Shown here: piece by piece, positions 52,192 to 61,255 of the stretch | How the letters are laid out: each line of letters opens with the position of its first letter | Numbering within the stretch: position 1 is the stretch's first letter | From: Hyphomonadaceae bacterium | GTDB taxonomy: Bacteria; Pseudomonadota; Alphaproteobacteria; Caulobacterales; Aquidulcibacteraceae | Assembly (NCBI GenBank): GCA_016791425.1 | Contig: JAEUMQ010000012.1 | Coordinates: forward strand, 124,001 to 188,000 | Direction: 5' to 3' | DNA length: 64,000 nt | The notes under the pieces: generated by a model | The model's input: only the letters and a program-made list of their open reading frames with translations | Told to the model about the DNA's origin: nothing | The model's database searches: none | Program-made: the position numbers and the translations under genes

Positions 52192-54687
52192 CTATACGCT
52201 CGCGCCCTTCGCCGCCAATGCCCGAGAGAAGATTCGCACCTGCTCGGCAACCACCTGGGCGTACGTGTGATCGCGGAGAGTCCGGCGCTGTCCCGCGGCA
52301 GCTATCGCGGCACGCTCATCTTCGTGCTCCAAGTAATACTTAATCAGCGCGATGCATTCATCGGCGCCGTCGTAACATACCACTTCCGTCCCTGGCTCGT
52401 ACAAGTCAGCGATGTTGTCTTTCTTGTCGGTAATGAGCAGCGCGCCCATCCCGGTGGCCTCGAAAAGACGCATGTTGTTGGCGTAGTTTTCAGCGATGTC
52501 GATGTGCTGGTTCACGGTGATCTTCGTGCGGCCAAGCACTCGGAACATCTCGGCGCCCCATGCCTCGCTCTGGAACCGCTTCGCGATCGGAGAATCCTCC
52601 GGCACGTTCACGAGGCGCCCCCAGATCTTGATGTCCGTTTCGCGCGCGAGCCGCTCGATGAGCTTGTAGCGAGCGCCGTGATCGGAAGTAATGCTGCCGA
52701 CAAACGACAAGGGAACATCGCGCTCGCCTGGCTTCACGTGCTCCAAGACGGAGGGATCGAAGCCAAGCAGGTTGAGCTCTGCCGGCAACCCGCGCTCGCG
52801 GTAGTAGCGCACGAAATTCGGCAGCGACGACACCATCATGTCGTACGCTGAATATGTCTCCTCCTCCGGAAACGGCGAGGCGATCTGGCCGACGATGAGC
52901 TTCGTGTACGGACGCAAGCGCTCCAGCACGCGGCTCTCGACCTCGCTGACCGCCTGGTTGAGGATGATGTCCGGCTGCATCGCCTGCACCTGGCGGACTA
53001 TGATCTCCTCGAGGTCGAGATCGGAGGGCTCGATCGGCGAGCGCAACGGGCTTGGGTGCGACGGCCTGGCGCCGACGCTTTGGCCGTGCTCCCTGAGCCA
53101 CTGCGTCTGCAGCGGCCCGTTGTTGACATGGAACTCCCACGCATCGCAGCCCTGCTTGATGAAGTTCGTCGAGTAGAAATCGGAGCCCGCGAAGAGCGTG
53201 GCGTTGCGTCGGCGCAATTGCTCCGCGTACGGCGCCTCGCGGAGCGTGGGGTCGCCCTCATAGAGGTTCTTCAAGAAAGGGCCATAGTCCGTGCTCAGGA
53301 TCATCACACGCATGCGGCCGGGCGTCTTCGCGGCGAGCGGCGCCGCGCTGCCGGGCCAGCAGCGGCGGGTGGCGGCAAATTCGTCGAACAGATCCTGCAC
53401 GCGCTCGACATAGTTCGAGACGGTGTTGCGTTCGGCGATCTTGCGACCCTTTTCCACACGGCGGCGCGTCGCATCGGGATCGTCGAACACGCGCCTGATG
53501 CCGTCGGCGATGTCGCGCTCATCCTTCAACGACACGTAGATCGCGGCGTCCTCATACAGCTTCTCGACGCCGGGGATGTGCGACATCACCACTGGGCATC
53601 CCAGAGCGAAGGCCTCAAGCGGCGGCAGATTGTCCGGCCCGAAATACGTCATGTAGGAGAGCGCGGCCGCGTGACGGTAGAGCGGCACAAGCTCGTCGTG
53701 CGGGACGAAGCCGATGAGGTGCACGCGATCAGCGAGACCGAGCGCGGCGGCAGTGTCGCGCACATAACCGGCATTGCCGTGATCGGCGCCGGTGAGCACG
53801 AGCGAGAGGTCGAGGCCGTGCTCGTGCACCAGCAGCCGCAGCGCGTACAGCAGGCTGATGTGGTTCTTATGCGGCCAAAATTGCGCGGGATAGAAGAGGT
53901 AAGGCCGTGTAACGCCATGCTTGGCGCGCAGCTCGGCCTCGGTCACGCCGGCATTCGCGGGCGCTTCGAGCGCGGCTTGCGGCGTCGGAAACGGAATGAC
54001 GCGAATGCGCTCCAACGGCACGCCATAGAAGTGCGCGACCTGCTCCCTCGTCTCTTCCGAGGCGGTGATCACGTAGGCGGCGCGCTGCAGTGATTCCGCG
54101 TAGGCGCCCTCGCGGTGGCGGAACTGGCCCTGCCCGCTGACTTCCGGAAAGAAGGGCTGTAGGCGATGCTGCAGGTCAAAGATGTTGAAGATGTACGGCA
54201 CGCCGTTGTGGATAGGCTCGATGTTGTTGAACCAGAGCATATCGCAATTGCGCGCAGCGGCGGCATCATCGAACACGCGGAATTTGTCCGGATTCGGCCA
54301 ATTGAGCTGCTGCTCGACAGCCCAATCGACATAGTCCTTGAGCGAGAGCCGCGCGGCGTGCAGCTCCGCCTCCACCCGGTCCTGGATGACATTCTCGAGC
54401 CGGCGCCGGATCTCTTCCTTCGCGGCGCCGGGATTGACAACGCCCTGGAGCCCAAGACGCAGCAGCCCCTTGCGGCCCAGCGTCGGCAGCGGATCGCCCG
54501 AGGCATCGCGTGCGCGACGCTCCGCCCAGTTCGGATTCTGGAACTCGCGCGAAACGGGGCGGGCCTTGATGAGCTCGATGGCGTGGCGGCCCTTCGAGGC
54601 GACGGCCGCCTGCGCGACGCTGTCGCGAAACACGAAGCCGCCGCCGACGGACGCCGGCACGTCGATGATGCAGAGACCGATCTTCAT
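52192..54687 (-). CDS. two-domain glycosyltransferase (GT4 plus CgeB-like GT-B)
   Basis: About 831 residues from the ATG at 54687 (MKIGLCIIDVPASVGGGFVF), 9 bp after the methyltransferase stop. Residues about 1-440 are GT4 (PYLFYPAQFWPHKNH, GPDNLPPLEAFALGCPVV). The second half, from about residue 455 (RMRVMILSTDYGPFLKNLY), reads like a CgeB/spore-maturation-type GT-B domain (NNMRLFEATGMGALLITD). Two transferases in one chain suggest consecutive additions. It is the last gene of the cupin-aminotransferase-methyltransferase operon. Confidence 0.85.
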   Translation of the reverse strand: MKIGLCIIDVPASVGGGFVFRDSVAQAAVASKGRHAIELIKARPVSREFQNPNWAERRARDASGDPLPTLGRKGLLRLGLQGVVNPGAAKEEIRRRLENVIQDRVEAELHAARLSLKDYVDWAVEQQLNWPNPDKFRVFDDAAAARNCDMLWFNNIEPIHNGVPYIFNIFDLQHRLQPFFPEVSGQGQFRHREGAYAESLQRAAYVITASEETREQVAHFYGVPLERIRVIPFPTPQAALEAPANAGVTEAELRAKHGVTRPYLFYPAQFWPHKNHISLLYALRLLVHEHGLDLSLVLTGADHGNAGYVRDTAAALGLADRVHLIGFVPHDELVPLYRHAAALSYMTYFGPDNLPPLEAFALGCPVVMSHIPGVEKLYEDAAIYVSLKDERDIADGIRRVFDDPDATRRRVEKGRKIAERNTVSNYVERVQDLFDEFAATRRCWPGSAAPLAAKTPGRMRVMILSTDYGPFLKNLYEGDPTLREAPYAEQLRRRNATLFAGSDFYSTNFIKQGCDAWEFHVNNGPLQTQWLREHGQSVGARPSHPSPLRSPIEPSDLDLEEIIVRQVQAMQPDIILNQAVSEVESRVLERLRPYTKLIVGQIASPFPEEETYSAYDMMVSSLPNFVRYYRERGLPAELNLLGFDPSVLEHVKPGERDVPLSFVGSITSDHGARYKLIERLARETDIKIWGRLVNVPEDSPIAKRFQSEAWGAEMFRVLGRTKITVNQHIDIAENYANNMRLFEATGMGALLITDKKDNIADLYEPGTEVVCYDGADECIALIKYYLEHEDERAAIAAAGQRRTLRDHTYAQVVAEQVRIFSRALAAKGASV

Positions 54688-54695
54688 CGCCGCGA

Positions 54696-55469
54696 TCAGA
54701 CCGCCGTCGCCGCGAGGGCGCACATCCAGCGGCGGACGCTCGCCGGCTCGTCCACCCCCGGGAAGCCGGTCAGCGCGTCAAGCTTGAGCCCGTGAGCGGC
54801 GAGCGCGAAATCGAGCTCGAGCGGAAAGAAATAGCGCATGCCGTGCGTCTCCTCGGAATCGGAGAGCACGCGCCCGCCGGCGATGTGCATCACGCGGATG
54901 GTGATCTGCATGCGCTGTCGGTCAGGCTCGTGGCGACCAGAGGAGAAACGCAGCAGGCGGCCGCCCTCGATCTCGATCTCGCGCAAGCGGTCGCCCGGAG
55001 GATCGGCGAGCACAGCGGGTCCATACCAAAGATCGGCGACGAACACGCCGCCCTTGCGCAGATTGCGGCGCGCCGTGGTCAACGCGCCGCGCAGATCTGC
55101 GTTGGTGTTCATATAGCCGAAGACGTTGAAGTTCATCATCACGGCGTCGAATGGGGCCTCGCCCGAGAAATCTCGCGCGTCGCCCTGCAGGAATTGGAGC
55201 TTGCCTGCTCCTTTCCTTTCCGCGGCGCGCTCGCGCGCGCGCTTCAGCATCGGCTCAGAGAAATCCACCCCGACCACGTCGAGGCCTCGCGCAGCGAACT
55301 CGATGGCGTGACGGCCGGTGCCGCAACCGAGATCGAGCACGCGCCTCACCGGGCCGTCCGCATGCCGATCGACGAGGCGCATGACCGCGTCGCACTCGCC
55401 TGCATCATCCTTGTCGCGATACATCGCATCATAGGCGGCGGCGTAGGCCTCTTCGAACACCTGTGTCAT
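54696..55469 (-). CDS. class I SAM-dependent methyltransferase
   Basis: A 257-residue methyltransferase with VLDLGCGTGRHAIEFAARG (motif I), VGVDFS, and FDAVMMNFNVFGYM. The start overlaps the aminotransferase stop as ATGA. Placed right after a sugar aminotransferase, it may N- or O-methylate the amino sugar, a modification common in O-antigen; this is inference. Confidence 0.88.
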   Translation of the reverse strand: MTQVFEEAYAAAYDAMYRDKDDAGECDAVMRLVDRHADGPVRRVLDLGCGTGRHAIEFAARGLDVVGVDFSEPMLKRARERAAERKGAGKLQFLQGDARDFSGEAPFDAVMMNFNVFGYMNTNADLRGALTTARRNLRKGGVFVADLWYGPAVLADPPGDRLREIEIEGGRLLRFSSGRHEPDRQRMQITIRVMHIAGGRVLSDSEETHGMRYFFPLELDFALAAHGLKLDALTGFPGVDEPASVRRWMCALAATAV

Positions 55470-56572
55470 TGCAGGGACGCCCGCACGGCTTCGGAGACGG
55501 CGTCGATCTGCTGGATCGTCAGGGTCAGGCCGGAGGGCACGTAGAGCCCGCGGCGGGCGAGACGCTCGGTGACCGCGTGGCGTTCGCCGACATGTAGTCC
55601 GCGCTCATGGAAAACCGGCTGCTCGTGCATGCCCAGAAAGAGCGGGCGCGTCTGAACGCCCAGCGCCTGCAGGCGCGCGGCGAATTCCACGGCGTCAAAC
55701 GGCACGTCATCGGACAGAACGAGGCCGTACATCCAGTAGACGTTTTTCACACCCTGGCGCTCGACGGGAAGCGCGAGTTGATGGAGGTCGTGCAGGCGCT
55801 CCCGATAGGCCCTGGCCATCCAACGCTTCTTCTCGACGTGCTCCTCGATGCGCTCGAGTTGCGCCAGTCCGACTGCCGCCTGCACGTTGGTGAGCCGGTA
55901 ATTGTGGCCCAGCTCGGTGTGATAGAAGCGTCGCTCGGGGCGGAAGCAAAGATTGCGCAGCGACTTGAGGCGGGCGGCCAGATCGGGGTCGCTGGTCAGC
56001 ACCATGCCGCCCTCCCCCGTGGTGATGATCTTGTTGGCGTAGAAGCTGAAACAGGCGAGATCGCCGAAGCCTCCGACTTTGCGTCCGCCCACCTCGGCGC
56101 CGTGCGCCTCCGCTGCGTCCTCGATCACCTTCAGATCATGCCTTTTCGCAATCTGCATCAATCGCGGCATATCCACGGGATGGCCGAACATATGCACCGG
56201 CATGATGGCGCGTGTGCGCGGCGTGATCTTGGCTTCCACCGCGTCGAGGTCCAAGTTCCAGGTGTCGGGCTCGCAATCGACGAGCACCGGCACGCACCCC
56301 GTCTCCACCACTGCGAGCGCGCAGGAGATGATGGTGAAGGAGGGCATGATGATCTCGGAGCCGGCCGGCAGGTCGAGCGCGGAAACCGCCATCTGCAGCG
56401 CGGTCGTGCCGTTCGAGCACGCGACGCCGAACTTTGCGCCGCAATAGGCAGCCCATTTCTCCTCGAAGGCCGTGATATACTTGCCTTCGGACGAGACCCA
56501 GCCGGACTTGATGCAGTCCTCGACATAACGGGACTCATTGCCTGTCAGAAGCGGTTCACAAACTGGGATCAT
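55466..56572 (-). CDS. DegT/DnrJ/EryC1/StrS sugar aminotransferase
   Basis: About 368 residues from the ATG at 56572 (MIPVCEPLLTGNESRYVEDC); the upstream open frame is not needed. PLP-enzyme features: CSNGTTALQMAV phosphate loop, EDAAEAHGA, and Lys181 in FSFYANKIITTGEGGM as Schiff-base residue. GHNYRLTNVQAA is also typical. It transfers an amino group to a keto-sugar nucleotide, as in perosamine-type synthesis. Donor sugar is not known. Confidence 0.9.
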   Translation of the reverse strand: MIPVCEPLLTGNESRYVEDCIKSGWVSSEGKYITAFEEKWAAYCGAKFGVACSNGTTALQMAVSALDLPAGSEIIMPSFTIISCALAVVETGCVPVLVDCEPDTWNLDLDAVEAKITPRTRAIMPVHMFGHPVDMPRLMQIAKRHDLKVIEDAAEAHGAEVGGRKVGGFGDLACFSFYANKIITTGEGGMVLTSDPDLAARLKSLRNLCFRPERRFYHTELGHNYRLTNVQAAVGLAQLERIEEHVEKKRWMARAYRERLHDLHQLALPVERQGVKNVYWMYGLVLSDDVPFDAVEFAARLQALGVQTRPLFLGMHEQPVFHERGLHVGERHAVTERLARRGLYVPSGLTLTIQQIDAVSEAVRASLQ

Positions 56573-56615
56573 GGCGTTCTTTGGCTGAAGTCGGGAGCGG
56601 CGAAGACGAAGGCGA

Positions 56616-57080
56616 TCATTCGCGATGCAGGCGGGTCTTGCCGGGCGCAACCGGCTTGAAGCGCGTCTTGTCACGGTCGCCCGCGTACGGGCCTTGCTTT
56701 ATCTCGATCATCTCGAGATCTTCCAGAGCCTCAAAGCCGTGACCGCCCGAAACGAGCAGGATCACATCGCCCGCCTCAAGGATGTAGCTCTTCAGGTATT
56801 CATCGACGTCGGCGTAGAAATCTACCCGCAGCTTGCCACGGCGTATGAACAACGCCTCCTGGGTATAGTTCACGTCACGCCGGATATGATTGTGTACGTG
56901 CGGCTCGATCACCTTGCCTTTGGGGTGGCCCATATAACCCATTTGCTGGGAGAGATCGTCGGTCGTGAAGAAGGTGACGCCCGGCGTGCAGAAGGTGCTG
57001 CGGACGATGAGCGCCAACAGCTCGCCGCCGTGCTCCACCCGCTGCAAAGCCTCGGTCGAGGACGCGTAGTCCAGAGCCAT
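56616..57080 (-). CDS. cupin-fold protein of the polysaccharide locus
   Basis: A 154-residue protein with cupin motifs: EPHVHNHIRRDV as the first metal-binding segment, ALFIRRGKLRVDFY, LEAGDVILLVSGGHGFEAL as the second. It is too short and divergent for RmlC. Sugar-nucleotide epimerases, isomerases and uncharacterised cupins of this type often lie next to sugar aminotransferases. It begins the operon that continues with the aminotransferase 43 bp downstream. Confidence 0.78.
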   Translation of the reverse strand: MALDYASSTEALQRVEHGGELLALIVRSTFCTPGVTFFTTDDLSQQMGYMGHPKGKVIEPHVHNHIRRDVNYTQEALFIRRGKLRVDFYADVDEYLKSYILEAGDVILLVSGGHGFEALEDLEMIEIKQGPYAGDRDKTRFKPVAPGKTRLHRE

Positions 57081-57160
57081 TCTGCACTCCCTCCGCCGGC
57101 CCGCCCGCCTTGATGCCGTCGCGATCTACAAGGCCGCGCCCAAAGCCGGCGCCGCCCCGG

Positions 57161-58804
57161 TCATTGCGAGGCCGAATCGATCTGGAAAACCACGCTGTTA
57201 TATTGCTTAGCCAGCGGGCGATAGCCCTGCCCCTGCAGGAAGGCCGCTATTTCATGGCGCTCCACGCCCTCCCAGGGCGTTTGCAGCAGCTCAGCGACCA
57301 CGACGCGCGGGCGGAACCTACCCCAATCGTTGGATCGCAGAACGTCCAGATCCGCGCCCTCGACGTCCACGCTCAGAAAATCTATCGCCTGGCCGCTCGG
57401 TACGTGCTCGGAAAGGACATCGGCCAGTGGACGCGCGGCCAGGTCCACGGTCCCGACGACCTGATAGGCGCCGTCTGCGCGTGTGCGCTCCTCAGCCAGC
57501 GCCGCATCGAGCGTGTTGAGCGCGGGCTCATTGAACATGAAGTAACGAAAGGTGGCGGGGGTCGCGGCGACCAGGCATTCGACATTAACGTCGCGTGGGC
57601 GGATGCGCCGGAAGGCCTCCATCGAGCCCGGGGTGGCGTCAATGTTCAGGCCGCGCCAGCCGCGCTTGTAGAAGAGATAGGTGTTGGAGAAGCGGATGGG
57701 GTGAAGCGCGCCCACGTCGATGTAGAACCCAGTCGGCTGACCATTGAACACCCGCGCCAGAACCAGATCCTCTCCCTCCTGGGAATAGCTCTCATTGCGG
57801 AATGCAATGTCCGGCGAGGCGCGCGCCAGACTCTCCTCGGCGATGCGCGGTTGCGCCGCGACGAAAGCATCCGACCAAGCTTGAACAGCGGCGCCTGGTA
57901 TCTCCTTGGCCGCAGCGCCGGCAACCTCGGCAAAGTCCGTCATGAGGACGCGCGCGGCGAAGGATGCTTCATCGGGCGCCAAGTGCGCCGCCAGCGTCCG
58001 CTTGACGGCTTGGTCGAAGGCGAGGCGCGCGGCTGCGGGATCGGGCGTGGCGCGCAGCGCGCGTTCAGCAAAGTCGGAATGACCGGATAGCGCCCTCAGG
58101 GCCGCTTCCGGAAATTCGGTGTGGACAGTGAGGGCATCGACGGCGCGCGTCACCTGTTCGGACGACAAGCGGGCGAGCATGCCAGTGTCCAATAGGCGGC
58201 CAATCGCGGCTTGCGCATCGGCGGAATCGGCGATGTCGGACAGCAAGGCGGCCGGCAGTTCGTGGGGCCTACCCATCGCGCGCATCAGCGCGTCCGCGAA
58301 GCCCTCAATCCCCACGAGGCGTCGCGCAAGCAGCGCGCGCAGCTCCGTCGGCGCCTGCCAAACGACCTCCCGTGCGGCAAGCTGCCTGATTGCCTGGGTA
58401 GCGACCGCGTCATCCGCTAGCGCATCGAGAACCTGCTCCACGAGCGCGGGGCGCTCCGCCAGGCGTTGAGCAAGGCTCGCAAGCAGCTGCGGATCCAGAT
58501 GATCGAGCGCCGGGCGATCGATGAATTGCTCGGCGGCAATGGCCGCCGCGCTCGCAACGGGCGCGCGAGCCATAAGGCGACTGATGAGGTAGTCTTCGCC
58601 TGCCATCGCCCGCGCGAGCAAGCCGACCTGACGGTCGCTGAAATGTCGGTGCACGGCGGCGTCGATGACCTGGTGAACGACAACGCCCGCCCGCTCCGCG
58701 TCCGGCAGACGGGCAAGCGAGCTCACCGCGAGGCGGCGCAAGATGCGCCCGGCGAGGCTCAGGCGATCTCCTGCGCTGGGTTCGACGGTCACGGCCATGT
58801 CCAT
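57161..58804 (-). CDS. FkbM-family methyltransferase with long helical N-terminal region
   Basis: About 547 residues from the ATG at 58804 (GGAAG upstream). Residues about 1-320 are Ala/Leu/Arg-rich and helical with repeat-like units such as LLARRLVGIEGFADALMRAM, and no recognised domain. Residues about 325-547 are an FkbM methyltransferase (SQEGEDLVLARVF, FYIDVGALHPIRFSNTYLFY, IDFLSVDVEGADLDVL). It lies 58 bp downstream of the ABC ATPase gene. A role in methylating the exported glycan is likely. Confidence 0.83.
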   Translation of the reverse strand: MDMAVTVEPSAGDRLSLAGRILRRLAVSSLARLPDAERAGVVVHQVIDAAVHRHFSDRQVGLLARAMAGEDYLISRLMARAPVASAAAIAAEQFIDRPALDHLDPQLLASLAQRLAERPALVEQVLDALADDAVATQAIRQLAAREVVWQAPTELRALLARRLVGIEGFADALMRAMGRPHELPAALLSDIADSADAQAAIGRLLDTGMLARLSSEQVTRAVDALTVHTEFPEAALRALSGHSDFAERALRATPDPAAARLAFDQAVKRTLAAHLAPDEASFAARVLMTDFAEVAGAAAKEIPGAAVQAWSDAFVAAQPRIAEESLARASPDIAFRNESYSQEGEDLVLARVFNGQPTGFYIDVGALHPIRFSNTYLFYKRGWRGLNIDATPGSMEAFRRIRPRDVNVECLVAATPATFRYFMFNEPALNTLDAALAEERTRADGAYQVVGTVDLAARPLADVLSEHVPSGQAIDFLSVDVEGADLDVLRSNDWGRFRPRVVVAELLQTPWEGVERHEIAAFLQGQGYRPLAKQYNSVVFQIDSASQ

Positions 58805-58862
58805 CGTGTCGCTTCCTACGCGAGCGGCGCTCAATGCATGTTCGCCGAGAAGAGCGCTCGCC

Positions 58863-59630
58863 TCAAGCGTCCGCGGCGCGCAGCAGGAGTTCGTTCTTCT
58901 TGGCGATCGTCTCTTCCACCGGGCCAAAGGCGACGAGACGCCCGTGCTCAAGAAACGCCGCCTTGTTGCACAACGCGGAAATGATGCTGTCGGCGTGGCT
59001 TGCGATCACCATGATGTTGGAGCGGCCGATAAGCTCGTTCATGCGCGCCTCGGCCTTGGCCGCGAAGCGCGCATCGCCGGCGCCAAGGCCTTCGTCGAGC
59101 AGCAGGATGTCGGGATCGATCGAGGTCGCGATAGCGAAGCTCAGTCGGAGCGTCATACCGGCGGAATAGGTCCGAACCGGCAGTTCAAGATACTCTCCCA
59201 GCTCGGTAAAGTCAGCGATGCTCTGATGCTTCTCGGCGATCTCCGACGCACTCATGCCGAGATACATGCAGCACGTTCTGATATTGTCGAAGCCTGAGTC
59301 GTCGGGATCGATGCCCGGCGCGGCCACGAACAGCGCAGAGACACGTCCCTCGGTCACCACACGGCCCATCACAGGCTCATAAACGCCTGCGAGCATGCGC
59401 AGCAAGGTGGACTTTCCCGCCCCATTGGGCCCGATCAAGCCCAGGCGGTCGCCATGCTCCAGGTTGAACGAGACGTCCTCCAAAGATCGCACGACGACGC
59501 GATCTGCAGCAGCGGCATTCCGCACGAGCCCGCCGCCGACGACGCCCAAGACCGCGCTGCGGAAGCTGCGCGCGGAGGCTCCGAAGATGGGGTACTCCAT
59601 CGTCACATTCTCGACGGTCAGTGAGGCCAC
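58863..59630 (-). CDS. ABC transporter ATPase (Wzt/KpsT-like)
   Basis: A 255-residue ATPase. Walker A GPNGAGKST is at residues 67-75, the signature is the degenerate YSAGM typical of polysaccharide exporters, and Walker B is ILLLDEGLGAGD, then IASHAD for the H-loop. It has no C-terminal glycan-binding domain, unlike O9a-type Wzt. It powers export of a lipid-linked glycan through the permease encoded just upstream (gap 11 bp). Confidence 0.92.
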   Translation of the reverse strand: MASLTVENVTMEYPIFGASARSFRSAVLGVVGGGLVRNAAAADRVVVRSLEDVSFNLEHGDRLGLIGPNGAGKSTLLRMLAGVYEPVMGRVVTEGRVSALFVAAPGIDPDDSGFDNIRTCCMYLGMSASEIAEKHQSIADFTELGEYLELPVRTYSAGMTLRLSFAIATSIDPDILLLDEGLGAGDARFAAKAEARMNELIGRSNIMVIASHADSIISALCNKAAFLEHGRLVAFGPVEETIAKKNELLLRAADA

Positions 59631-59641
59631 GGCCTATCCTC

Positions 59642-61255
59642 TCAAAGCCAATAGGTGACCCGCCGCCGCAGATAGGCGTAGGCGAGTACGGTGACGGCGC
59701 TGCCAACCAGGAACGAGACAATCACCACGATGTAACTGACCGGCTCGGGCGTCTTTCCCAGAAGCGGCGAGCGCACCAAATCCAGCAGATGGTGCAGATA
59801 GTTCACGTCGTACAAGAAGGAGCGGCCGGCCAATTGCTCGGGACGCCAGAAGACTGGCGTCACAAAATAAAGCACGGTCAGCACACTCGACACCAGCGGC
59901 GGCACATCACGGAAGCGCGTGCTCAGAAGCGCGAGGAGCGGCATAAACCAGAGGGCGTTTATGGCTACGAGCAAGACGCCGGGAATAAAGAGGGCCGTGT
60001 TCAAGTTCACCGGCACATGGAAGATCAGCACGACCAAGGCGACCACGATCAAATTGTGTCCGAGGATGATGAGCTCGCGCCATAGCCCCCCGAGCGCGAT
60101 CGCCGTCAACGGAAAGCGCATCTGCTTCAGCAAGCTCTCCGCGCTGGTGTAAAGATAGCCGCTCGTGTTGATGAGCGTGCTCAAGAAGCTCCAGCAGACG
60201 ACGCCGGAGAGAACCCATGGCAAGAAAGTCGGGATATCGGCGCCCATCAGCGGGCCCCAGACATACGTCATCGCGAAGGCGAGCACCGCGAGACTCAGCG
60301 TGTTCCAGATCGGCCCCAGCACCGTCCGGCGATAGCGGCGCTTAACGTCGTGCCAGCCTTCGCGCGTCCAAATGCGCCACTTGCCGAAGCCCGCGACGAC
60401 GTCGGTGCGAACGCTGGCGAAATCAGGTTTAAGCGCCATCAGGGTGAAAGGCCAAGTTTGAGGAAGTCGGGCGGGTACCATGGCGTCGTTCGAGCCGGCA
60501 AGGCCTCGCTGGAAGTCGTACACAGCAGCGCCGTAGACCGCCCCCTCATCGCCTGCCTCGGGATGCCGCAGGCAAAGCGGCGCACGCTCATCGGCGTCGG
60601 TGCAGGCCAGCACAAGCCCATAATCGCGATAGAAGGCGGGCGCGATCTCGTTGAGCACCAACGCCAGCATGCGGGGTCGCATGGCCGGCCGACAAAGGTA
60701 GGCCTTGTTGTCGACAACAACAAACGGCGTCAGGCGTGAGCGCTTGGTGTACACAGACGCCCCTACCGCCAGCGGCACCTGCGGAAAGTTCGGATTCTCA
60801 TAGTCATCGACCGCCAGCAGGCCGGCCGGCGCGAGGAGCCGTTCGGCGTGAGCTATGTCATTCACAACGTTTGCGAAGGTGTGGGAGGCGTCGGAGTGGA
60901 TGAAGCGGTAGCGAGCCCGCTGCCGGTCATAGTCCGGGATGAGTCTCGCCAAGCCCTCGGAATCGCCCAGGTGCAGCCGTACCGCGTCACCCCAACGCGC
61001 GAATTTATCGGTCTCAAGGTAGGGCATTATGTCGATGAGATCGAGGCGTTCGTCCGCCTGCAGATGATGCGCAAGCAGCAGGGCCGACTTCCCCTTATAC
61101 GCCCCAATCTCCAGCATTGGACCTTTCACCAAGCCGTCCTGGTGGGTCAGCAATAGGTGAAACATCCTTGCCGAAGGCGTGTTCAACATGCCGTCGATGC
61201 TTTCGCAGGCGGCGCGGATCGCAGCGAATACTTCGCCGCCTCGCTCGTCACTCAT
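59642..61255 (-). CDS. fusion of SAM methyltransferase and ABC-2 permease (Wzm-like)
   Basis: A 537-residue protein in one uninterrupted frame. Residues about 1-200 are a class I methyltransferase (PMLEIGAYKGKSALLLAHHL, RYRFIHSDASHTFANVVNDI, LLAVDDYENP). Residues about 285-537 are an ABC-2/Wzm-type permease with RYRRTVLGPIWNTLSLAVLA and six hydrophobic helices. Normal Wzm proteins are about 260 residues and lack the first part. The start overlaps the previous gene (TGATG). It pairs with the ATPase at 58863. The fusion could couple a methyl cap, known in some O-antigens to end chains, to export. Confidence 0.87.
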   Translation of the reverse strand: MSDERGGEVFAAIRAACESIDGMLNTPSARMFHLLLTHQDGLVKGPMLEIGAYKGKSALLLAHHLQADERLDLIDIMPYLETDKFARWGDAVRLHLGDSEGLARLIPDYDRQRARYRFIHSDASHTFANVVNDIAHAERLLAPAGLLAVDDYENPNFPQVPLAVGASVYTKRSRLTPFVVVDNKAYLCRPAMRPRMLALVLNEIAPAFYRDYGLVLACTDADERAPLCLRHPEAGDEGAVYGAAVYDFQRGLAGSNDAMVPARLPQTWPFTLMALKPDFASVRTDVVAGFGKWRIWTREGWHDVKRRYRRTVLGPIWNTLSLAVLAFAMTYVWGPLMGADIPTFLPWVLSGVVCWSFLSTLINTSGYLYTSAESLLKQMRFPLTAIALGGLWRELIILGHNLIVVALVVLIFHVPVNLNTALFIPGVLLVAINALWFMPLLALLSTRFRDVPPLVSSVLTVLYFVTPVFWRPEQLAGRSFLYDVNYLHHLLDLVRSPLLGKTPEPVSYIVVIVSFLVGSAVTVLAYAYLRRRVTYWL

